Positions 7,938 through 14,589 of a DNA stretch of 26,816 nucleotides are shown piece by piece. The notes below the pieces were generated by a model. The model ran no database searches, was not told the DNA's origin, and worked only from the letters and a program-made list of their open reading frames with translations. Numbering within the stretch: the first letter of the stretch is position 1; the number at the start of each line of letters is the position of its first letter. The position numbers and the translations under genes are program-made. Where the stretch lies: positions 1 through 26,816 of the forward strand of contig JBPCOJ010000020.1 of NCBI GenBank assembly GCA_051000345.1, in the 5' to 3' direction. This DNA is from JBHENC01 sp051000345 (lineage in GTDB: Bacteria > Acidobacteriota > Blastocatellia > Pyrinomonadales > Pyrinomonadaceae).

Positions 7938-9281
7938 TTAGCCTTTAACGCCCACGGCTTCCGCAACGTCCAGCGCTTTGATGACGACGAAGGTAATGTC
8001 GTCGTCTGCGCCCTGTCCATCCGTCCACGCGAGCACGTCTTTGTGAATAAACGAGATTAGCTCGCGCGCGCTTAAATCTTTTCCGGCGCGCGCCGTTTGT
8101 TCGAGCCGTTCGCGCCCGTATTCCACTTCTTCCCTGTTCATCGCTTCCGTCACTCCATCCGTGTAAAGCACGAGGATTTGTCCAGCCTCAATCGGCAAGT
8201 AATATTCGTAGTAGCGCGTGTCCTTGAACATGCCGAGCGGCAATCCGCCGCGCTCGATAAAACGCGCATCGCCATTTGCGTCAAGCAGCAAAGGCGGATT
8301 ATGCCCTGCGTTGGTATAAGCGAGCGTGCGATTCGACGCATCGAGCACGGCGTAAAAGGCCGTGACGAATTGATTGCGCTCGATGGATTCCCACAACAGA
8401 TAATTGACCTTCGCCATCGAAATGTGCGGCGCATAGCCGATGTGGATTGCCGCGCGCAAGGAAGCGCGCAGGAACGCCATGAGTAGCGCGGCGGGAACGC
8501 CCTTGCCGGACACGTCGGCGACGACGATGCCGATCTGGTCTTCGTAAATGCGCACCCAATCGTAGTAATCGCCGGAGACTTCTTCCGTCGGATAATTGTA
8601 GGCGGAGATGTCGAAGCCTTCGAGTCGCGGATCGCGCGCGGGCAGGAGTTGGAGTTGCACTTGCCGCGCGACTTCCAGTTGGCCTTGAAGCCGTTTCTTT
8701 TCGATAAGCTGTTCGTGCAGCATTACCTTTTCGATGATCGTCGCAACCTGTGACGCGAGCAACAGCAGCACCTGCAAATCATCGAACGTGTAGGCGTTTA
8801 ATTGATCGCTTTCGAGATCGAAGACGCCGACTACTTCATCGTTGGTAATAATCGGTGCGACCATTTCCGAGCGTGTTTCCCCGCGCGCGTTCACATAACG
8901 CGGATCGTGCCGCACATCCGGCGAAATCACAGGCTCGCCCGTTTGCGCGACATGCCCGATAATGCCCTCGCCCATCTTCAAACCGAGTTCCGTCAAATCT
9001 TCGATGTCGTAACCGCGCACGGTCTCTGTGCGAAAAAATTTTGCAGGCGACGATTGAGCGCCCGTTTTTGCGAAAGTCGCTTTGTCTATGATGTAAATCC
9101 CGGCGGCGTTGTAAGGGATCAAGGAGCCGAGCGTGTCCATCACAAGATTCAGAACTTCCTCCAGATCGAGCGAGCGGCTGATTTTTTTCGTGATGTCGAG
9201 CAGCAAACGCAGCTTGTCCGTGACGGATAATCCCGTCATCGTCGCTGCCGCCGCCGCTCCTTCTCTGATTTGTTCAGCCAT
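7938..9281 (-). CDS. GAF domain-containing SpoIIE/PP2C-type phosphatase (RsbU-like)
   Basis: 447 residues. A GAF sensor domain spans about 35-185 (ISRSLDLEEVLNLVMDTL ... VVGVFDLESDQLNAYTFDD). A helical linker (185-222, EKKRLQGQLEVARQVQLQLLP) leads to a SpoIIE-type PPM phosphatase domain (225-440). Metal-binding acidic motifs are GDYYD (237-241) and ADVSGKG (255-261); later motifs are YTNAGHNPPLLL, LVLYTDGVTEA and DDDITFVV. Proteins of this type dephosphorylate anti-sigma-factor antagonists (RsbV/SpoIIAA-like) in partner-switching control of stress sigma factors. No anti-sigma kinase or antagonist gene is next to it here, so its partner is elsewhere. No Shine-Dalgarno is visible. Confidence 0.92.
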   Translation of the reverse strand: MAEQIREGAAAAATMTGLSVTDKLRLLLDITKKISRSLDLEEVLNLVMDTLGSLIPYNAAGIYIIDKATFAKTGAQSSPAKFFRTETVRGYDIEDLTELGLKMGEGIIGHVAQTGEPVISPDVRHDPRYVNARGETRSEMVAPIITNDEVVGVFDLESDQLNAYTFDDLQVLLLLASQVATIIEKVMLHEQLIEKKRLQGQLEVARQVQLQLLPARDPRLEGFDISAYNYPTEEVSGDYYDWVRIYEDQIGIVVADVSGKGVPAALLMAFLRASLRAAIHIGYAPHISMAKVNYLLWESIERNQFVTAFYAVLDASNRTLAYTNAGHNPPLLLDANGDARFIERGGLPLGMFKDTRYYEYYLPIEAGQILVLYTDGVTEAMNREEVEYGRERLEQTARAGKDLSARELISFIHKDVLAWTDGQGADDDITFVVIKALDVAEAVGVKG

Positions 9282-9337
9282 AAATTATTTACGATGCTTC
9301 TCGCTTTTCTCTGTGCGGCGCGAAGGCTGCTCATCAA

Positions 9338-10525
9338 TCAATTATACCCGCTCGCATCATTCGCCGCTATATTCGTTTCAAATTCATCGAGCGCCGTTTC
9401 CGTCAGCAGCGCAAGTTCGAGTGCCGCCGACGGCCTGTGCCGAAAAAACTCGTTGATGTCCGACGATAGTTTCAAACACGCGAGTTGTAAGCCGCGCCGC
9501 GCAAACATTTCTCTGTAACGCACGGCGGCGCGCTCTCCCGCCGTGTCCGGGTCAAGCGCGGCGACAACCTGAAAGCGCGCCAAGGATGCAATCCATTCTT
9601 CCTTCAATCCGCCCGCACCGACTAATCCGACGGCGGCGAAATTGTGCGCCGCCAGCGTCAAAGTGTCCGTGAAGCCTTCGACTAAATATACAATCGCGTC
9701 GCTTGCAAGATTGTCGAGCGCGTCGATGTTATAAAGCGCCGGAACGCCGCCGCGCAGATTGTGCCAGCGTGGTTCGACGCCTGCAGCAGTCGTTCGCGCT
9801 TGCAAATAAACGGCTCTCCTTTCGACGTAGAACGGGAACAGCAGGCGATGCCTGTAAAAGGTGAGATGCGCGCGGGCGTTGAATAAGCCGCTTTGCTGCA
9901 ATTCCGCGAGCGCGAATGATTCCTGCATACAACGCATCACGCGGCGATACGCGCGACGCGGAAAATAGCTGATGCCTGCGCCACGCACGGTTTCCCTGTC
10001 GATGCCGCGACGCGCGAGATAATTGACGGCTTCCGTTTGATCTTCTTCGCGGCAAACTTCCAAAAACCTTTCGCACACGCAACTCATTCGTTCGGCGGCG
10101 AGCGGCGCGTTAATCGGCTCAAAATAATCTGCGGTTTCGGCGTCGGGCGCTGACGCAAAAGCGAGTGACGTTTGACGGCTATCATGAGTTTCAGGATCGA
10201 GATTGAGTTCGCGCGCCATGTCATAAACGGCGCGGGCGAACGAAACGTTGTGCATCAATTCGTAAAAGCGAATCGCGTCGCCGCCTTCATCGCGCGAAAA
10301 GCAATGAAAAAGCCCGCGCGCTAAATCGACGGAGAACGACGGCTGGCCTTTGCCCGTGTGCGCGTGCGCAGGGATAGGGCAACGCGTTTGCAGCCGCGCG
10401 CCGCTTATCGTCGGGCGTTCTTCACGACAAAAGCGCAGATAAAACTGGCGATAATCAATGCGCGCTTTGATCGCTTCACACAGCGCGCGCAAGACGGGCT
10501 TTCGGTCTGCTTTGGATTGTTCCAT
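9338..10525 (-). CDS. DnaG-type primase with CHC2 zinc finger and Toprim domain
   Basis: 395 residues, much shorter than the housekeeping DnaG (about 600), as in plasmid and phage primases. The N-terminal CHC2 zinc-finger region (about 35-110) has C49, H54, QPSFSVD, FHCFSRDEGGDAI and the usual AVYDMARELNL helix. The fourth zinc ligand seems lost: the expected FHCFGC reads FHCFSR. The middle (about 140-250) matches the DnaG core, with YFPRRAYRRV and RLLFPFYVERRAVYLQAR. The Toprim domain has EGFTD and DPDTAG, the acidic metal-binding residues. The C-terminal helicase-binding domain of DnaG is absent. It starts 72 bp after the ImmA/IrrE-like gene on the same strand, so the two are probably one operon. 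No Shine-Dalgarno is seen. Activity cannot be told from sequence. Confidence 0.85.
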   Translation of the reverse strand: MEQSKADRKPVLRALCEAIKARIDYRQFYLRFCREERPTISGARLQTRCPIPAHAHTGKGQPSFSVDLARGLFHCFSRDEGGDAIRFYELMHNVSFARAVYDMARELNLDPETHDSRQTSLAFASAPDAETADYFEPINAPLAAERMSCVCERFLEVCREEDQTEAVNYLARRGIDRETVRGAGISYFPRRAYRRVMRCMQESFALAELQQSGLFNARAHLTFYRHRLLFPFYVERRAVYLQARTTAAGVEPRWHNLRGGVPALYNIDALDNLASDAIVYLVEGFTDTLTLAAHNFAAVGLVGAGGLKEEWIASLARFQVVAALDPDTAGERAAVRYREMFARRGLQLACLKLSSDINEFFRHRPSAALELALLTETALDEFETNIAANDASGYN

Positions 10526-10597
10526 GTACCGGCGGAAGATTGTGCGAAGCGGCGATAAAGCAATTTAGTGAGCACGAACGCGGGCAATGCTCGATGA

Positions 10598-11290
10598 TTA
10601 AATTGAAGAAGTGCGCGCCGATTTTTCGGCGTTGTCGCCGTTTCCGTTGCTATTGCTGCGGCTGCTTTGCGCGAGGCGTTGCTCTATTTCCTTCGGGTGG
10701 CGCTTTTTGTAATCAGGCCAGAGGCGCGAAACCTTCAGGCGGTATTCGATCAATTCGCGGCTGACGTTGAAATGCCGCGCCATCTCAAGTGATGTTTTGC
10801 CCGCGCGAACGAAGCGGCGCAGGGCGGCGAAAGGAACGAGCGCGGCGGCTCCAACGGCGTAGGCTGCTTCCTCGTCCGCTTCGTTGTAATCGCGCGCGAC
10901 GGTTTTGCCTTGCTTGTTTTGCGCGACGATGTGCAGGCGATTGGCTTTGTGGCCGAGAAAAACATGGCAGACTTCTTCCATCAAAGTCGCGTTGTTGCGT
11001 TGCGCTCCGTGCTTCGGATTGAGAATCACGACGCGCCAACCGTTCGGCAAAGGGCGCGAACAAGTGCCGCCGCTCCATGCTTCGGAACCCGTGCCGAGCA
11101 AGTGTTCGCGCGTCTCCTTCGATAGTCCTTGGATGTGCTCGAAATCAATCACCATCAACTTCGCAAAGTGCGCGAGCGCGAACGGATCAAGCGGCTCCGC
11201 GTCGCGCACGCCCGCGAAATCGCGCAAGCCCAGAGCGCGCAATTCGTATTGTCTTCCCTTGTACGTCGGCGGCAAAACTGTTTCGTCCAC
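10598..11290 (-). CDS. ImmA/IrrE family (COG2856) protein with degenerate HExxH motif
   Basis: 230 residues starting with GTG at 11290. The core has the COG2856 pattern: RVVILNPKH, then NNATLMEEVCHVFLGHKANRL (about 98-117), and AAYAVGAAALVPFAALRRFV, the helix that carries the next ligand region. In active members the motif is HExxH. Here it reads EEVCH, so the first zinc-binding histidine is Glu105; H109 and H114 remain. The C-terminal part (about 160-200) looks like the helical DNA/partner-binding segment of this family (TSLEMARHFNVSRELIEYRL), ending in a Ser/Asn-rich tail. Family members cleave or antagonise XRE repressors (ImmA-ImmR, IrrE-DdrO). An XRE gene lies just upstream on the same strand. 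The gene looks leaderless (see 11298). Confidence 0.8.
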   Translation of the reverse strand: MDETVLPPTYKGRQYELRALGLRDFAGVRDAEPLDPFALAHFAKLMVIDFEHIQGLSKETREHLLGTGSEAWSGGTCSRPLPNGWRVVILNPKHGAQRNNATLMEEVCHVFLGHKANRLHIVAQNKQGKTVARDYNEADEEAAYAVGAAALVPFAALRRFVRAGKTSLEMARHFNVSRELIEYRLKVSRLWPDYKKRHPKEIEQRLAQSSRSNSNGNGDNAEKSARTSSI

Positions 11291-11297
11291 GATGTTT

Positions 11298-11303
11298 ATT
11301 ATA
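11298..11303 (-). promoter_or_regulatory. Perfect -10 box for a probably leaderless mRNA
   Basis: TATAAT on the minus strand lies 7 bases before the GTG start of the ImmA/IrrE-like gene (TATAAT-AAACATC-GTG). Transcription would start at or next to the start codon, leaving no leader and no Shine-Dalgarno. No convincing -35 box is found at 16-18 bases. Confidence 0.5.
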
Positions 11304-11403
11304 CCTTATCGAGACTTCGTAGAGTTGAAGGGTTTACGCACAGGCGATTAAGTGAAGTGAGAAGCGATTTGCAAAGATGAATTGTAAGGATAAGGAAGCA
11401 GCG

Positions 11404-11451
11404 AAAATAGCCGCGCTGCATTTTCTGTGCAACGCGGCTATTCGATTTTTT
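11404..11451. terminator. Intrinsic terminator (stem AATAGCCGCG/CGCGGCTATT)
   Basis: AATAGCCGCG (11406-11415) pairs with CGCGGCTATT (11433-11442), and TGCA (11417-11420) pairs with TGCA (11428-11431) across a seven-base loop, with one mismatch. ATTTTTT follows on the plus strand and TTTTCG on the minus strand. It lies 27 bp beyond the XRE stop codon and so separates the repressor transcript from the downstream ImmA/IrrE-like gene. Confidence 0.8.
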
Positions 11452-11468
11452 GAAGCTGCCGTAATTCT

Positions 11469-11888
11469 TTAGCGGCGGCGCTTGCGCGTTTCTTCACCCG
11501 GATGGCTGAACTGCGCGTAGGCGACGCGGAAGAGTTCCGAGAGCGCCTTGGCCGTATCGGGCGTCAAATTTCTGTCCGCGCGTAAATGTGCTTCGACGAT
11601 TTCCGGCGTCGCTTCCTGCGGAAAATAAACGACCGGTTGCGCTTCGTCGCCTTCCTGACGACGCCCGCCCATAATGCGCTCCATCGGCACGTCTAACCAC
11701 GTAGTCAAGCGTGCGATGTTGTCCGCATCGGGCTTGCCCGTGCCGTTTTCAATGCGCGACAAAGTTGACGCGGAAACATTTGTTTCATCTGCGACATCGC
11801 GCAAACTCAAGCCCTGTTCCTCGCGTTTGCGCCGGATTGCGCGACCTAGTTCAATCGTATTTACGATGTTATTTGTGGATTCTGCCAT
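11469..11888 (-). CDS. XRE/Cro-type transcriptional repressor
   Basis: 139 residues from the ATG at 11888, chosen because GGAGAG precedes it and MAESTNNIVNTIELG begins the usual N-terminal arm; upstream in-frame codons to 11969 have no ribosome binding site. A helix-turn-helix of the XRE type covers about 13-73: LGRAIRRKREEQGLSLRDVA, then NVSASTLSRIENGTGKP and ARLTTWLDV. The C-terminal segment (90-139, TPEIVEAHLRADRNLTPDTA, then KALSELFRVAY) is a small helical domain. It is close in size to Deinococcus DdrO. L102-R103 sits in this segment; IrrE cuts DdrO between a Leu and an Arg in its C-terminal part (recalled, not checked). It is divergent from the Rad52-type operon across a perfect dyad, so it probably represses both. 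Confidence 0.85.
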   Translation of the reverse strand: MAESTNNIVNTIELGRAIRRKREEQGLSLRDVADETNVSASTLSRIENGTGKPDADNIARLTTWLDVPMERIMGGRRQEGDEAQPVVYFPQEATPEIVEAHLRADRNLTPDTAKALSELFRVAYAQFSHPGEETRKRRR

Positions 11889-12002
11889 ATCTCGACTCTC
11901 CTTTTGGCGCTTGCCGCAACGCTCTAAAACGTCCGGCCTCCCGCCTTCATGCCACAGAACATAACACAAGAATTATTTTAGATGCAAGACTTTGTTTTAT
12001 GC

Positions 12003-12031
12003 TTGCAACAGAAAGACACTTCTGGTACACT
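12003..12031 (+). promoter_or_regulatory. Sigma-70-type promoter of the coiled-coil/SWIM-Rad52 operon
   Basis: TTGCAA (12003-12008), 17 bases, then TACACT (12026-12031). Both boxes are near the TTGACA/TATAAT consensus at the best spacing. The predicted start is near 12038, inside the dyad at 12031-12048. Confidence 0.55.
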
Positions 12032-12048
12032 GTTTCATAGATGAAACA
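12031..12048. promoter_or_regulatory. Perfect dyad, likely operator of the XRE repressor
   Basis: TGTTTCAT-AG-ATGAAACA: two 8-base half-sites in exact inverted repeat with a 2-base centre. It overlaps the last base of the -10 box and the expected transcription start of the plus-strand operon, a position where binding would block RNA polymerase. A further partial half-site TTTCAT occurs at 12054-12059. The 5' side also has TGCAAG (11983-11988) facing CTTGCA (12002-12007). Repressor identity is inferred from the adjacent divergent XRE gene. Confidence 0.6.
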
Positions 12049-12094
12049 GCTTATTTCATCCACAGTGAAAACAAGCCAACGGGAGACAGGAAAC

Positions 12095-12307
12095 GTGAGC
12101 GAATTTATCTGGGAAACGTTTGACGGATTGTTCAAGACGGTCAACCGTCAGGACAAGCGCGTTAATGAATTAGAGACGCGCATCGTCGAACTGGAACGCC
12201 GTTTAAGCGAGCGAACAATCTCCGCTGTGCCGCCGCAAACGCAGTCGCAGCAGAACGCACAAACGCTTAGTGTCATCAACGAAATGCCCGCCGAGCGCGC
12301 GGCCTAA
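12095..12307 (+). CDS. Small coiled-coil protein, first gene of Rad52-type operon
   Basis: 70 residues from GTG at 12095, which has GGGAGACAGG five to eight bases upstream. An in-frame ATG at 12041 would add 18 residues, but it lies in the operator at about the transcription start, so it is less likely. Residues about 7-38 (VSEFIWETFDGLFKTVNRQD, then KRVNELETRIVELERRL) form a coiled coil with a clear heptad pattern. The remainder is Gln/Pro-rich and ends at 12307. No family is recognised. It is 23 bp before the SWIM-Rad52 gene, so they are co-translated or co-transcribed. The role is unknown; a partner or oligomerisation factor is a guess. Confidence 0.6.
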   Translation: MSEFIWETFDGLFKTVNRQDKRVNELETRIVELERRLSERTISAVPPQTQSQQNAQTLSVINEMPAERAA

Positions 12308-12330
12308 TAAGGTTAAGGAGAAGATTCATC

Positions 12331-13716
12331 ATGCCGACCACCACCACAGAAGTAAGAGCAGCGATTTCCGACAAGAAGGCGATTATGCGCGACAAGCGCG
12401 CGCAGGGAATCGCGGCGATGGGTCTGGTGACGCGCGAGAATGACCGTTTTCGCGTGGCGACTCCGACCTTGCGCGGGCGCAAAACGAGCTACGAAGTCTG
12501 GCGCGACGACACAGGCAAAGTTCGCTGCACCTGTCTCGAATTCGAGGAAGGCGAGGCCGTCGATCCGACGTTTCGCTGCGAACACGTCCTCGCCGTCAAA
12601 CATTCTTTGATCGCCAGAAACACGGAAGCCGTGACCAAACAACAGCCGACAACGAAGGCTCAAAACATTGAACCCGCGCAAGCCGTCGCCGAATCAAATA
12701 CGGCTGCGACTGTCGCGGGACCTGAACCGGCGCACGCAGAAGAAGCGCCCATCGACACAAACACAAACGCATCCGAGAAGCGCACCGCAGTTAAAGCGAT
12801 GAAACTCGCCGCCGCTGCAACGCGTTCCGAACGGGAGCCGAACGACACAACAGAAACCACGCCGGAAAATTCCGACGATGTTTCCAAAGTTCGTTCGCTC
12901 GCGCAACACACAGACAAAGAGGAACAGGAAATGACCAGACAAAAAGAGAATACGAATACCTACGTCGCACTCGCGCCGGACGTTGAAGAAGCGCACGAAT
13001 CGGAATCACCGGAATTTGCGGCAGAGCAGCATTCTGCGCCCGTCGTGCAGTTGAGGCCGGACGGCTTCGTTGGCACTTTACGCACGTTGCGCCAGCCGAT
13101 TGATCCGCGACTCGTCAAAACGCGCGAGGGCTGGACGGATCGCAGCGGCAATACTCACATGGTCGAATACGTCGAGTGGCACACCGTCGCAGACATGCTC
13201 GACAGAGTTGCGCCGACATGGTCACACGCCGTGCGCGACATCAAACAAATTGGCGATATGGTCGCCGTCACCGCCGCGATTACGATTGACGATGTCACGC
13301 GCGAAGGCGTCGGCACAGGCACAGCCGACAACGAAACCGGCATCAAGAAAGCCGAGCACGATGCCTTGAAGCGCGCCGCCATTAAGTTCGGCATCGCACG
13401 CGAGCTTTATCAACGCGAATCCGATGTCATTGAGAAAACAGGCGCAGCCGCACAAGCAAGCGAATTTCCGCGCGATCCGCTCGCCAAGTCGATGGCAGAC
13501 TTAGTGACGCCGAAACAGCTCGGCATGATCCGCGCTTTAGGCCGCGAAGCGAACGTCGAGATCGATGAAGAGTGCCAGAACGTTCTGCGCTGCAAGACAG
13601 ATGAATTGTCGAAGCGCGCCGCCTCCAGCTTTATCGATCACCTGAAGAATCTGCAACAGCAGGATACTTCAGTGGCAGCGAACGGTGGCAACAACGGAAT
13701 GCGCCGCGCCAGCTAA
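12331..13716 (+). CDS. SWIM zinc finger fused to Rad52/DdrA-like annealing domain
   Basis: 461 residues, preceded by AAGGAG. Residues 40-100 form a SWIM zinc finger: C66-x-C68 and C83-x-H85, with YEVWRDDTGKVRCTC and RCEHVLAVKH. A long Ala/Thr/Glu-rich linker (100-240) follows. Residues about 248-365 are a Rad52/22-type (DdrA-like) single-strand annealing domain: VEYVEWHTVADMLDRVAPTW, VTAAITIDDVTREGVGTG and GIKKAEHDALKRAAIKFG. A helical C-terminal module (390-445, VTPKQLGMIRALGREA then LSKRAASSFIDHL) is of a kind often found in phage-type recombination proteins. Rad52-family proteins anneal complementary single strands after breaks; SWIM domains bind DNA or proteins. An internal ATG at 12931 with GAGG eight bases before it could yield a Rad52-only form. 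The fusion is unusual but I cannot check its spread. Confidence 0.85.
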   Translation: MPTTTTEVRAAISDKKAIMRDKRAQGIAAMGLVTRENDRFRVATPTLRGRKTSYEVWRDDTGKVRCTCLEFEEGEAVDPTFRCEHVLAVKHSLIARNTEAVTKQQPTTKAQNIEPAQAVAESNTAATVAGPEPAHAEEAPIDTNTNASEKRTAVKAMKLAAAATRSEREPNDTTETTPENSDDVSKVRSLAQHTDKEEQEMTRQKENTNTYVALAPDVEEAHESESPEFAAEQHSAPVVQLRPDGFVGTLRTLRQPIDPRLVKTREGWTDRSGNTHMVEYVEWHTVADMLDRVAPTWSHAVRDIKQIGDMVAVTAAITIDDVTREGVGTGTADNETGIKKAEHDALKRAAIKFGIARELYQRESDVIEKTGAAAQASEFPRDPLAKSMADLVTPKQLGMIRALGREANVEIDEECQNVLRCKTDELSKRAASSFIDHLKNLQQQDTSVAANGGNNGMRRAS

Positions 13717-13768
13717 TTTGTTCGCGCTCTTATGAGCGTAAGGTCAAACGAAACTGACGAACGACAGC

Positions 13769-13824
13769 GGCGGGCTTACGAGTCGAAGCAGAAAGTAAGA
13801 ATGCTTTTTTCGAGTAATCCCGCC
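13769..13824 (+). ncRNA. Structured intergenic element between SWIM-Rad52 and HTH-like gene
   Basis: Four stacked complementary segments in order: GGCGGG (13769-13774) with CCCGCC (13819-13824), TTAC with GTAA, TCGA with TCGA, and AGCA with TGCT, around an 11-base loop GAAAGTAAGAA. A bulge of TTTT follows the inner stem. The inner stem plus T-run (AAGCA ... TGCTT TTTT) could also act as a weak terminator. It lies 29 bp before the next ATG and just before its ribosome binding site. Confidence 0.4.
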
Positions 13825-13852
13825 CGTCGTGTGTTCGGGAGGAACGAAGAAA

Positions 13853-14416
13853 ATGACGACAGAAGAAATGATCGAACAACACAGCCGCCCGCTCGCGCTA
13901 GAGCTTGATTACGCGGACGACACCGAAGCATCAAACGCCGCGCAGACAGCCGCTGCAAAAGCTGCCGTGACAACTGCGACGGCAACAGCAGCAACGACGA
14001 CTCATGAAGCGACGGAAACAACCTCGAAGAAAGAGCAAATCATCGCGCTTTATGAAAGCGGCACGACGGACATCGCGCAGATTGTGCGCCGCATCAGCGC
14101 CCGCCCGTCCTATGTCGCGCAGGTCTTGCAGGGCGCTGGATTTATCAGCGGCTACTTTGATTTGTATACGACGACGGCGCGCGAGCAGAATGTTTACTCG
14201 CGTTTCTTTCGCAACGTGCTGCAATTCAAAACCGTCGAAGCGGCGCAGGAAAGCGTCTTGAAAATAGACCGGCTCTTTAATTACTTCGAGCGGCTCGGTG
14301 ACCGCGCAGGACAGCACCAAGCGATGGTCGTCGCATTGACGGGCAAGAATCGCGCGCGTTGGAGCAACAAGCACGACGCGGCGCAAGTCTTCAATGAGTG
14401 GCTCGCCTCTCATTGA
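13853..14416 (+). CDS. Uncharacterised protein with helix-turn-helix-like segment
   Basis: 187 residues from ATG at 13853, chosen because GGGAGG lies 10 bases upstream; an in-frame GTG at 13829 has none. Residues 1-58 are acidic then Ala/Thr-rich and probably disordered. Residues 59-95 (KEQIIALYESGTTDIAQIVR, then RISARPSYVAQVLQGAG) look like a helix-turn-helix of the kind that scans DNA. Residues 96-187 are helical and basic, ending FNEWLASH. I do not recognise the family. It is the last gene of the Rad52-type operon, 136 bp after it, and is closed by two hairpins. A DNA-binding partner of the annealing protein, or a phage/plasmid-type adaptor, are equally possible. Confidence 0.65.
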   Translation: MTTEEMIEQHSRPLALELDYADDTEASNAAQTAAAKAAVTTATATAATTTHEATETTSKKEQIIALYESGTTDIAQIVRRISARPSYVAQVLQGAGFISGYFDLYTTTAREQNVYSRFFRNVLQFKTVEAAQESVLKIDRLFNYFERLGDRAGQHQAMVVALTGKNRARWSNKHDAAQVFNEWLASH

Positions 14417-14423
14417 TAAACGG

Positions 14424-14522
14424 GAAGCCGACGGTGACACGTTAATCGCGGCTTCTTATTGAACGAGCAAAGGGATGGAAAAAGGGCGAGTCTCGTAAAG
14501 ATTACGAAGCTCGCCCTTTTTG
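14424..14522 (+). terminator. Tandem terminators ending the Rad52-type operon
   Basis: First hairpin: GAAGCCG (14424-14430) pairs with CGGCTTC (14449-14455), followed by TTATT. Second: AAAAAGGGCGAG (14479-14490) with CTCGCCCTTTTT (14510-14521) and inner TCGTAA (14493-14498) with TTACGA (14502-14507), loop AGA, then a T-run. The second is a textbook intrinsic terminator and could also stop minus-strand transcription. Confidence 0.8.
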
Positions 14523-14589
14523 TATTTCACATCAACTGATATTCTCTCGCTCGTTCCGCATCAATGTTCTCAATCGAATGGAGAATGCA

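Noticed and set aside
11771..11788. Second operator-like sequence GGAAACA-TT-TGTTTCAT inside the XRE gene
   Set aside because: One half-site is exact but the two are in everted order and the other differs in two bases; an 8-base match is expected about once by chance in a window of this size.
9338..14522. Intact prophage or integrative element
   Set aside because: No integrase, structural, lysis or transfer genes and no flanking direct repeats were seen, so only a remnant or domesticated module could be argued.
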